Shown here in pieces: positions 32,370 through 39,183 of a stretch of 39,183 bases of DNA. The notes beneath the pieces are model-generated. The model worked only from the letters and a program-made list of their open reading frames with translations. It had not been told where the DNA came from and searched no databases. The position numbers and the translations under genes are program-made. Numbering within the stretch: the first letter of the stretch is position 1; each line of letters opens with the position of its first letter. Source of the DNA: Methanocella sp. PtaU1.Bin125 (lineage in GTDB: Archaea; Halobacteriota; Methanocellia; Methanocellales; Methanocellaceae). The stretch spans positions 1-39,183 of the forward strand of contig MVRA01000182.1 in assembly GCA_002067315.1 (NCBI GenBank), given 5' to 3'.

Positions 32370-33119
32370 TTACTTCACAGCGCTGATGAAGTAGATCGGG
32401 TGGGCGTAGTCGAGCCTGTCCAGCAGGCTCCCCCTCTTTCTGGCCGACGTGCAAAGATCGTCCATCAGCTCGATCCTGACATCCCGAAAGCCGGCCTCCC
32501 GGAGGAAGCGGGAGACCTTTTCAGGCTTCAGGCTGTAGAGTGGCAGGTCCTTCCGGATGGACGCGTATCGCCGCTTTTCCCTGAACGGGTAATGACGCTC
32601 TTTGATCATGCGGATCAGGTCCGAAGTCGCCCGGAGCGCCACGCGGGCCAGCCCCGGATCGAACCAGTCCCCGTCGATGGCCAGCATCGTGCCGCCGGGC
32701 TTCAGCACCCGGCGCCACTCGGCCATCGCCTTTCCCGGATCAGGCAGCGTCCAGAGCAGGAACTTGCTGGAGACCACGTCGAACGTCGCGTCCGGAAAGT
32801 CGAGGCTTTCCGCATCGCCCTGCCGGAAATCGACTGTCAGCGACCTGGCCGCCGCGTTCTTGCGCGCATGCGCCAGCATGACCTCCGAGAGGTCGATCGC
32901 CGTGACGTCGTGGCCCATCTCCGCGAGCAGCAATGCGACGAAACCCGGGCCTGTGCCTACATCCAGCACTTTCAGTTTATGCCTGTCGCCGATCGCAGAT
33001 CCGAGCAAACGTTTCCACGCGTTGCGCTCCGCTTCGGACTCTTCGACGATTCCGTTGCTATAGTATTTGCAGCGGTAGTCCCAGTAGCTTTTTATGACTT
33101 CTTTGGTACCCGCATTCAT
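32370..33119 (-). CDS. Class I SAM-dependent methyltransferase (Methyltransf_11 type)
   Basis: A 249-residue methyltransferase with motif I VLDVGTGPGFVALLLAEMG (about 51-69), acidic VTAIDLSEVM, GDAESLDFPDATFDVV and a post-core LLWTLPDPGKAMAEWRRVL. The last segment and GGTMLAIDGDW are almost the same in the methyltransferase at 34116, so the two are paralogues of one family. The C-terminal third (LKPEKVSRFLREAGFRDV...) probably shapes the substrate pocket. It is the last gene of the leftward nik operon, seven bases from the membrane-protein gene upstream. The substrate is unknown. Confidence 0.87.
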   Translation of the reverse strand: MNAGTKEVIKSYWDYRCKYYSNGIVEESEAERNAWKRLLGSAIGDRHKLKVLDVGTGPGFVALLLAEMGHDVTAIDLSEVMLAHARKNAAARSLTVDFRQGDAESLDFPDATFDVVSSKFLLWTLPDPGKAMAEWRRVLKPGGTMLAIDGDWFDPGLARVALRATSDLIRMIKERHYPFREKRRYASIRKDLPLYSLKPEKVSRFLREAGFRDVRIELMDDLCTSARKRGSLLDRLDYAHPIYFISAVK

Positions 33120-33125
33120 TTGACT

Positions 33126-34088
33126 TCACCTCAACATGATCAGGATAAGAAAAGCAGCCATCATCCCAAGCTGGGTCGACGCAAAGTCGACGAGCGTCAC
33201 CTTCGTCCCGAGCGATTTGCCGAAAAACGCCACGTTGGTCGGCAGCCCGGTCCTGAAGCTGCCGATGCCGCGGTGAATAGACCGGGAAAGGACGAAGATG
33301 AGCAGACAGTCGATCACGGCAAGCCCTTCTTTCGCGGCGATCGTTCCCGTGGAGGAGATCGCGGCGACCTGGCTGACCAGGCTGGCACCGAAGACGATCA
33401 GGCTGGACGCCGGCAATCCGACCCTGTGCAGCACCGGCGTTAAAAAAGACAGAGAGGCGTCCTGGACTCCGAGATCAAGCAGCACTATGATAATGGCCCC
33501 GGTCGGCACCATGACAAGGGATGTCTTGAGAAACTCCTTCATCGTGTTCCTGACGCACAGGAGCAGCCGGGATTTTCCGTCCTGCGAAGCGGCAGGCTGA
33601 TCCGCCGGCACCGGTCCGGAGCCGGTGGCCCCGGTACCAGGGCCGAGGAGAAACCTGCCGATAATAATGCCGGCCAGCCCGATGGCCAGGCAAAGGCCGA
33701 ATTCGATCGAGATCAGGGCGCCGCCGGCCCATAGCCCGAATACGGATAGTGACACCGGCGCGAGGAAGAAGACAATGCTGTTGATGCTCTTCGGCAGGTT
33801 CGCGACCAGGATCATGACGAGAACTTGCCGGTCCTCGACGGCCTTTTCCTTGAAGTGGTCGGCCATCATGCCCATCGCCGACCAGGAGTTGAACAGGAAC
33901 ATCGACAGGGACGAGGCACACAGCGGGGGCAGTTTCGCCGCACGGGTGATGCCGGCCATCGGCAGCCCCAGCAGCCTGAAGTACTTCGAGACTTTGATCA
34001 GGTTGGCAATCAGGAAGCCCAGAAAGATATACGGCAGAGTCAGCTCGAAAAAGCGGAATATTTCCATCGCTGTGCTCGTCAGATCCAT
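33126..34088 (-). CDS. Polytopic membrane protein, Gate/nucleoside-recognition-like
   Basis: A 320-residue membrane protein with about eight hydrophobic spans in two halves joined by a polar linker (GTGATGSGPVPADQPAASQDG). Each half has an amphipathic stretch like the Gate domain of nucleoside-recognition and spore-maturation proteins, for example LPPLCASSLSMFLFNSWSAM and SLVSQVAAISSTGTIA. The family match is from pattern only. It lies between two methyltransferases in the nik operon, so a part in moving a small molecule across the membrane is possible. A ribosome site (GAGGTGAAC) precedes the ATG. Confidence 0.5.
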   Translation of the reverse strand: MDLTSTAMEIFRFFELTLPYIFLGFLIANLIKVSKYFRLLGLPMAGITRAAKLPPLCASSLSMFLFNSWSAMGMMADHFKEKAVEDRQVLVMILVANLPKSINSIVFFLAPVSLSVFGLWAGGALISIEFGLCLAIGLAGIIIGRFLLGPGTGATGSGPVPADQPAASQDGKSRLLLCVRNTMKEFLKTSLVMVPTGAIIIVLLDLGVQDASLSFLTPVLHRVGLPASSLIVFGASLVSQVAAISSTGTIAAKEGLAVIDCLLIFVLSRSIHRGIGSFRTGLPTNVAFFGKSLGTKVTLVDFASTQLGMMAAFLILIMLR

Positions 34089-34115
34089 CGTTCACCTCAA
34101 GGTAAGCGCCAGGGA

Positions 34116-34889
34116 TTATTTTTTACCTGAAATCAGGTAATACATCCGCCCGATCCCGGCCCTGTACCGCCACGGGACGGCGCGGAGCTTGATCCTCCGC
34201 ACCTCCTCCAGGTCGGCGACGACGACGTCCCAGAAGCCCGCGCCTTCGAGGTAGCCCCGGGCAGCGTCAGGGGGCACGCCGTTCAGGTTCGTCAGCGATC
34301 GCGTCAGTTCCTCCGAATAGCGTTTTTCAGTTCTTTTCCCATCGACCATCCGGATGTTCAGAATGCTGGCCATTTTCACGAGCTTGTAGCCGAAGGTGTC
34401 GTCGTGCCACTTCCCGTCGATGACGAGGACCTTCCCGCCGGACTTCAGAATCCGATGCCACTCGTGCAGCGCCGCCTGCGGGTCCGGCAGCGTCCACAGC
34501 AGAAACCGGCAGATCACCACGTCGAACGACCCGTCCGCGAAGCCGGTACGCTCGGCATCGCCGGGCCGGAAGTCGATGGCGAGGCCGGCTTCCCTGGCTT
34601 TGGCCACCGCCTGCGCCATCATCTTTTCCGAGATGTCGATGCCCGTGACTTTGTGGCCCATGCGGGCCATGAGCAGGCTGATCTCGCCGGTGCCGCAGCC
34701 GACGTCCAGCACGTCGAGCTTCCCCGCCGGAAGCGCCCTGGCGATGTGCGATCGCCAGGCATTCCGCTCCTCCGGCGTTCGGATCTGCCCGCCGGCATGG
34801 TCGTAGGTGCCCGAGTGCTGATCCCATATCCCGGCGATCTCCTGTTTCAGAGGCTCGCCCTGCGTAACGTTCAAAGACTGTTCATTCAT
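34116..34889 (-). CDS. Class I SAM-dependent methyltransferase (Methyltransf_11 type)
   Basis: A 257-residue methyltransferase with motif I VLDVGCGTGEISLLMARMG (about 60-78), acidic VTGIDISEKM, GDAERTGFADGSFDVV and LLWTLPDPQAALHEWHRIL followed by VLVIDGKWHDD. It shares the latter motifs with the protein at 32370. GGAGATA upstream supports the ATG, which overlaps the end of the NikE-type gene by eight bases. The substrate is unknown; neither methyltransferase has features of ribosomal RNA or corrinoid methyltransferases. Confidence 0.87.
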   Translation of the reverse strand: MNEQSLNVTQGEPLKQEIAGIWDQHSGTYDHAGGQIRTPEERNAWRSHIARALPAGKLDVLDVGCGTGEISLLMARMGHKVTGIDISEKMMAQAVAKAREAGLAIDFRPGDAERTGFADGSFDVVICRFLLWTLPDPQAALHEWHRILKSGGKVLVIDGKWHDDTFGYKLVKMASILNIRMVDGKRTEKRYSEELTRSLTNLNGVPPDAARGYLEGAGFWDVVVADLEEVRRIKLRAVPWRYRAGIGRMYYLISGKK

Positions 34890-35823
34890 GCGTTATCTCC
34901 GCCTTCGGTAATACTGTCATATGACAGGCAACCGTATGACCGGCACCTATCTCGCGAAAAGCTGGCTCCGTCGTCTCACAAACCGCCCTCGCCAGCGAGC
35001 AGCGTCCGCGGAAGCGGCACCCCTTCGCATCCCCGCTACCATTTTCCTGCTTCACCGACTGCTCCGCCTCTTCCGTCCGCGACAACAGCAGCCGGGTATA
35101 AGGATGCGCCGGCGACTCGAACACCGCACTGACAGGCCCCTGCTCCACGATCTTCCCCCGGTACATGACAGCCACACGGTCGCACATATGCCGGATCACC
35201 GCCAGATCATGCGAGATGAACAACATCGTCATCCCATACTCCCGCTTCAAATCCATGAGCAAATGCAGAATCTGCGCCTGCACGCTCACGTCCAATGACG
35301 CCGTCGGCTCGTCCGCCACGATGAACAGCGGATTGATCGCCAGCACCCGGGCGAGGACCGCCCGCTGGTTCTGGCCGCCGCTCATCTGGTGCGGGTAGCG
35401 GTTATAATGCTCAGGGCTCAGCCCGACCTTTTCGATCAGCCGTAATACTTCGCCCTTCACTTCATTCCGGGCCACCTTCTTCAGCCGGAAAGGCTCGGCG
35501 ATGCTCTGCCCGATCGTCATCCGGGGGTCCAGCGACGAGTCCGGGTCCTGGAAGATCATCTGCATCGACGGCCGGACCCTGTTGAGCGCCCGGCCATTCA
35601 GCGAGCGCAGGTCGATGCCGTTGAACATGATCGTTCCGCCCGTGGGCTCGATCAGGCGGATGACGCACTGGCCAACCGTGGACTTGCCAGACCCGCTCTC
35701 CCCGACCAGGCCGAGCGTCTCGCCCTTAGCTATCGAGAACGACACATCGTCCACCGCGTCGAGGTAGCTTTTAAAGAAGATGCCGGATGAAAACCGCTTT
35801 TTCAGGTTCTTCACCTCAAGCAT
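34882..35823 (-). CDS. Nickel/oligopeptide ABC transporter ATPase, second set (NikE type)
   Basis: A 313-residue ATPase with Walker A GESGSGKST, Q-loop MIFQDPDSSLDP, signature MSGGQNQRAV, Walker B FIVADEPT and H-loop FISHD. It has the C-terminal extension with Cys residues (GCRFRGRCSLARAVCETTEP), which may coordinate a metal or cluster as in other DppD/F-type subunits. It overlaps its neighbours on both sides. It pairs with the ATPase encoded just upstream and the NikBC-type permeases at 38 kb. Confidence 0.9.
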   Translation of the reverse strand: MLEVKNLKKRFSSGIFFKSYLDAVDDVSFSIAKGETLGLVGESGSGKSTVGQCVIRLIEPTGGTIMFNGIDLRSLNGRALNRVRPSMQMIFQDPDSSLDPRMTIGQSIAEPFRLKKVARNEVKGEVLRLIEKVGLSPEHYNRYPHQMSGGQNQRAVLARVLAINPLFIVADEPTASLDVSVQAQILHLLMDLKREYGMTMLFISHDLAVIRHMCDRVAVMYRGKIVEQGPVSAVFESPAHPYTRLLLSRTEEAEQSVKQENGSGDAKGCRFRGRCSLARAVCETTEPAFREIGAGHTVACHMTVLPKAEITHE

Positions 35824-36781
35824 ACAGGAAACACCTCACGCAACGCCCATCGCCGGTATCGATCATCTCAGGGTGCTCAGTCCGGCACCGTCCCGTTGCA
35901 CGATTACAACGCGGATGGAACCGGCAACCCTCCGGCAGATGGATCAGTGAAGGGCTCATCCCCGGGATCGGCTTCAGGCCCCGGTCCGGTAATGACTGGA
36001 AAAAGCCCTGTACATAAGGATGCAACTGCCTCTCGAACATCGCCCCCCTCGGCGCAATCTCGACAAGCTCACCCGCATACATGACCGCGATCCGGTCGCA
36101 GACCTCCTCCGCCACGTCCAGATCGTGGGTGATGATCAGCATAGTCTTCTCGACAGTGACCTCTTTCAGCAGACGAACGATCTTCCGCTTGACAGTGACG
36201 TCCAGCCCCTTCGTGGGCTCATCCGCGATGATCATCACCGGCTCGCTGGCGATGCCCATCGCGATCACGGCTCTTTCTTTCATGCCGCCGCTGAACTGGT
36301 GCGGGTACTCCCCGGCCCGCCGCTCCGGCTCAGGAATCCTGACCCGGCCCAGCAACCCGACAACACGGTCCCACGCTGTCCGCTTCTTCAGGCCCTTGTG
36401 CAACACCAGCACCTCCGAGACCTGCGAGCCTACGGTCAGCACCGGGTTCAGCGAAGCGCCGGGATTTTGCAAGATCATCCCGATCTCCTTCCCCCGCAGC
36501 CTGCGCATTGACTCCCGGTCCAGCGAATACAATGCCTTACCCCGGAACACGATGTTCCCGGTGACCTTCGTCGTATCCTCCAGCAGGCGCATGATCGCGT
36601 GACCGAACACCGTTTTACCGCAGCCCGACTCGCCGATCAGGCCCAGCTTCTCGCCCTCCCGGATACTCAAATCCATTGTATCTATGGCTCTGACGATGCC
36701 ATCATCCGTCGGGAACACGACCTTCAGGCTATAGACTTCTACCAGAGGCCTATTTTCCCCGGGCCTTTCGTCGGTAATCAT
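35816..36781 (-). CDS. Nickel/oligopeptide ABC transporter ATPase, second set (NikD type)
   Basis: A 321-residue ATPase with Walker A GESGCGKTVF, Q-loop MILQNPGASLNP, FSGGMKERAV as signature, Walker B MIIADEPT and H-loop IITHD, plus the C-terminal Cys extension (GCRFHPRCNRATGRC). I start at ATG 36781, which overlaps the MFS stop (ATGA); a longer upstream frame is only a shadow of the MFS gene. The subunit belongs to the second Nik transporter. Confidence 0.9.
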   Translation of the reverse strand: MITDERPGENRPLVEVYSLKVVFPTDDGIVRAIDTMDLSIREGEKLGLIGESGCGKTVFGHAIMRLLEDTTKVTGNIVFRGKALYSLDRESMRRLRGKEIGMILQNPGASLNPVLTVGSQVSEVLVLHKGLKKRTAWDRVVGLLGRVRIPEPERRAGEYPHQFSGGMKERAVIAMGIASEPVMIIADEPTKGLDVTVKRKIVRLLKEVTVEKTMLIITHDLDVAEEVCDRIAVMYAGELVEIAPRGAMFERQLHPYVQGFFQSLPDRGLKPIPGMSPSLIHLPEGCRFHPRCNRATGRCRTEHPEMIDTGDGRCVRCFLYA

Positions 36782-38076
36782 GCTTGTGCCGCCGTTCGTA
36801 TCGTTTGCCTCCTTTCGATATCGTTGAATAAGACGTAGTACAGGACGGCGCTCACGCCGTAGAGGGCACACGTCAGCAGAAAAGGCATCGTATTGTAGCC
36901 CCCGGCCATCAGCAGCCCGCCCGCGTAAGTCCCTAAGCCCACGAACGTGTAGCAGGCCATCCACGTCAGGCTGTTGACCACCGCGTGCTGCTCCTTCGTG
37001 GCGATCTCGAGCTTGAAGCTGTTCAGGATCGGGTTAGCCATGTTCATCAGCAGGTAGCGCATGACGAAACCGACCGTCGCGACGATAACGCTGGACGTAG
37101 CGACGAACAGCAGCAGGAAGGGTATCGAAAATGCCTGGACCAGCGAGGCCGTGCGGACCTTGCCCAGCCGTTCCGTGACTATCGGCACGGCAAAGTAGCC
37201 AAGCATCATGACTACCTGCGAAAGCGTGAAGATCGTCCCGATCTGGCCGGTGCCCGCCCCGAGCACCTCCGAGAAGTACACGTTGAAGTACGGCAGCGCC
37301 ATCCCCCAGCCCGCGCCGTAGACGCAGTAGACCAGCAGCATGTTGCGGATGGCCCTCGACCGGAACACGGAGCCAAACACCTTCAGCTGCCCGGCGAAAC
37401 CGTCCGGCCGGGCCCGGCGCTCCCGGATGAAGAGCAGCGGCACGAAGGCAAAGGCGACCGCAGCGAGTGAGGCGTACAGCGTCAGGCGGAAGGTCATTGT
37501 CTCCGCGGAGCCCGGCAGGACGTGCCCGAGCGCGTCCGGCAGGAAGCCGCCGATCATGTTCCCGCAGAGGACGGCCACTGTATAGATCACTGAGTAGACA
37601 GCGAACAGGTGCATCCGCTCGTATGGGGACGAGTTTTCCACCATGAACGTGGCCCCGACGACCATGTACAGGGACGACGAGACGCCGTACAGGATGCTGA
37701 ACAGGACCAGCATGCTCTCCGAAGTGGTCGTGTACAGGAACGCCAGGGAGCACAGGAGTACAGCCGAGGACAGTAACAGGGTGTTCCTTCGCCCGAGCCG
37801 GTCGCAGATCAGGGCCGATGGTATCGCGAACAGCCCGACCGTCACCGAGGTCAGGGCCAGGATGAGCCCCAGGAAGTCCTCGCCGAAGCCTAGACGCAGG
37901 ATGTAAAGGTTGAAGAGCACGCCGTAGATGCCTGCGTTGAGCGTCGTCAGGAATACGAAGAGCAGGTACAGGCGGGCGTTCGGGCTGAAGCTCTTCAGCT
38001 TCGTTTTGTAATTCACCACGCCAGTTGTGAGCTGATTCCTCAAGCTACGGGTAACTGTACCATCATTTGAATTCAT
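36778..38076 (-). CDS. Major facilitator superfamily transporter
   Basis: A 432-residue MFS protein with about twelve membrane spans. The loop 2-3 motif is present as ALICDRLGRRNTLLL (the DxxGRR-like signature), and a longer central loop (RERRARPDGFAGQLKVFG) separates the two halves. It sits inside an ABC importer operon between the NikC and NikD genes and overlaps nikD by ATGA. An exporter in such a place recalls metallophore operons, in which the ligand is exported by an MFS pump and its metal complex re-imported by an ABC system. The substrate and direction of transport cannot be read from the sequence. Confidence 0.88.
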   Translation of the reverse strand: MNSNDGTVTRSLRNQLTTGVVNYKTKLKSFSPNARLYLLFVFLTTLNAGIYGVLFNLYILRLGFGEDFLGLILALTSVTVGLFAIPSALICDRLGRRNTLLLSSAVLLCSLAFLYTTTSESMLVLFSILYGVSSSLYMVVGATFMVENSSPYERMHLFAVYSVIYTVAVLCGNMIGGFLPDALGHVLPGSAETMTFRLTLYASLAAVAFAFVPLLFIRERRARPDGFAGQLKVFGSVFRSRAIRNMLLVYCVYGAGWGMALPYFNVYFSEVLGAGTGQIGTIFTLSQVVMMLGYFAVPIVTERLGKVRTASLVQAFSIPFLLLFVATSSVIVATVGFVMRYLLMNMANPILNSFKLEIATKEQHAVVNSLTWMACYTFVGLGTYAGGLLMAGGYNTMPFLLTCALYGVSAVLYYVLFNDIERRQTIRTAAQA

Positions 38077-38089
38077 TTTATACTCCAGG

Positions 38090-38917
38090 TTACCTGATCA
38101 CCATTTTCATTCTGGGATCCAGCAGGTCTCTCAAGGAGTCGCCCAGGTAGTTGAATGCCAGCACGACGATCATGATCATCATGCCGGGAAAGATCATGAT
38201 GTACGGGGCGGTGCGGATGAACATCTTGCCGTCATTCAGCATAAAGCCCCACTCGGGCGTGGGCGGCTGGACGCCGAAGCCGAGGAAACTCAGCCCTGCG
38301 GCGGCCAATATGACGTATCCTAACCCAGTCGTTGCCATCACCAGCAGGGGTGAAAGCGTGTTGGGGAGAACGTGGCGGAGGATCACGAACAGGTCCCCCA
38401 TGCCCAGCCCGATAGAAGCCTTGATGAACTCCATGCCGCGCAAATCTATCACAGTGGCCCGGATCAGTCGCGCGTAAGGCGTCCAGTCCACGATGATCAG
38501 GGCTATCACCATGTTGATGAAGCCGGCGCCAAACAGGCCGGCAATCCCCAGAGCCAGGAGAGTACTAGGGAAAGCGAGAAAGCTGTCGACGATCCGCATG
38601 ATCGCCTCGTCGATCAGCCCGCCGAAATAGCCGGATATCAGGCCGATCGCTGTGCCGACGGTCACGGAAGCGGAGACGACGATGATGCCCACGGAAAGCG
38701 AAATCCTTGCCCCGAAAATGATCCGGCTGAGGATGCATCGACCCATCTGGTCGGTACCGAGCGGGTATTCGGCGCAGGGACCGAACAGCCGATCGTCGAG
38801 TTTGCCATTCTCCGGATCGTGGGGAGCCACCTGGCCGGCGAAAATAGCGACTAGGATAATGAAAGCCAGCAGGCCGATGCTGACGGTGATGCCGTACTTT
38901 TTAATTGCTGGAGCCAT
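38090..38917 (-). CDS. Nickel/oligopeptide ABC transporter permease, second set (NikC type)
   Basis: A 275-residue DppC/NikC permease with N-terminal APHDPENGKLDDRLFGPC...YPLGTDQMGRCILSRIIFGARISL, five to six spans and an EAA loop in SIGLGMGDLFVILRHVLPNTLSP. It overlaps the upstream NikB-type gene by 17 bases. It is the second permease half of the second transporter. Confidence 0.9.
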   Translation of the reverse strand: MAPAIKKYGITVSIGLLAFIILVAIFAGQVAPHDPENGKLDDRLFGPCAEYPLGTDQMGRCILSRIIFGARISLSVGIIVVSASVTVGTAIGLISGYFGGLIDEAIMRIVDSFLAFPSTLLALGIAGLFGAGFINMVIALIIVDWTPYARLIRATVIDLRGMEFIKASIGLGMGDLFVILRHVLPNTLSPLLVMATTGLGYVILAAAGLSFLGFGVQPPTPEWGFMLNDGKMFIRTAPYIMIFPGMMIMIVVLAFNYLGDSLRDLLDPRMKMVIR

Positions 38918-39183
38918 AGCGGATCCTCGGGTTTACGAACATGTAGGAGATATCGACAATAAAGTTGATCAGCAGGTAGATCAGCGCCACGAAGATGATG
39001 CAGCCCTGGACCATCGGGTAGTCTTTTGCCAGCACTGAGCTGAGGAATAGGCTGCCGATCCCCGGCCAGCCAAAGATCGACTCGACGATGACAGAGCCGT
39101 TCAGCAGGTAACCGAAGTTCAGGCCGGCGACAGTTAGAACGGGCAGCAGCGAGTTCCTCAGCGCGTGCCGCAAGATGACGACC
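38901..39183 (-). CDS. Nickel/oligopeptide ABC transporter permease, second set (NikB type), partial
   Basis: Only the last 93 or so residues are in the window; the 5' part lies beyond the right edge. The visible part starts in the EAA loop (ILRHALRNSLLPVLTVAG) and continues with GYLLNGSVIVESIFGWPGIG and the final span with the DISYMFVNPRIRYG ending, typical of DppB/NikB permeases. The operon promoter, and perhaps a third binding protein, should lie to the right. Confidence 0.88.
   Translation of the reverse strand, partial: VVILRHALRNSLLPVLTVAGLNFGYLLNGSVIVESIFGWPGIGSLFLSSVLAKDYPMVQGCIIFVALIYLLINFIVDISYMFVNPRIRYGSSN

Overview
The window is archaeal and most resembles a Methanocellales-type methanogen; the order is my inference, not a database result. 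The support is TATA-box promoters often placed so that transcripts are leaderless, GGTGAT/GGAGG ribosome sites, GC-rich genes separated by very AT-rich promoter regions, a NikR regulator and several nickel transport systems.

Left part (1-9.7 kb): housekeeping and accessory genes. These are a 32-residue membrane peptide, a nitroreductase, a YkgJ-type cysteine-cluster protein, a CMD-family protein, a GNAT acetyltransferase, a cytoplasmic HtrA-like protease and a DUF362/ferredoxin protein. A leftward run of exported proteins follows: a sequon-rich surface protein with a probable frameshift, a standalone I9-type inhibitor and an unknown secreted protein. The fourth exported gene, a Cu/Zn superoxide dismutase (9.9-12.2 kb), is split inside its signal peptide by a complete 1733-bp IS1634-type element. 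The IS has matching terminal repeats and a 5-bp target duplication, and removing it in silico restores a perfect 181-residue SodC. A tRNA-Leu(GAG), a small secreted peptide and a persulfide-dioxygenase-like/rhodanese fusion lie between the IS and the nickel region.

Right part (15-39.2 kb): almost entirely metal uptake. nikR-cbiQ-cbiO-HD protein is followed by cbiM-cbiN (ECF-type Ni/Co transporter). Then come a methyltransferase-cupin pair, two NikA-type lipoproteins, a methyltransferase, NikBCDE and a DUF4198-like protein. A decaying MntA/HepT pair and a repeat-rich patch separate these from a second leftward operon: NikB (cut by the window edge), NikC, an MFS transporter, NikD, NikE, a methyltransferase, a Gate-like membrane protein and a further methyltransferase. 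A second cupin follows from its own promoter.

The main discovery candidate is a regulatory layer over this region. I see nine NikR-like boxes (6-bp half-sites separated by exactly 16 bp), each just downstream of a TATA-like sequence. Two of them drive no protein gene. They drive two copies of a roughly 110-nt element (about 19.53-19.64 and 31.37-31.49 kb, minus strand) with two interleaved perfect helices (a potential pseudoknot) and a conserved C-rich loop identical to the 16S anti-Shine-Dalgarno core. I read this as a duplicated, nickel-controlled small RNA. Each copy lies beside a methyltransferase/cupin module, so the modules appear duplicated together. The methyltransferases, cupins, MFS exporter and Nik importers could form a system that makes, exports and re-imports a nickel ligand; that part is hypothesis.
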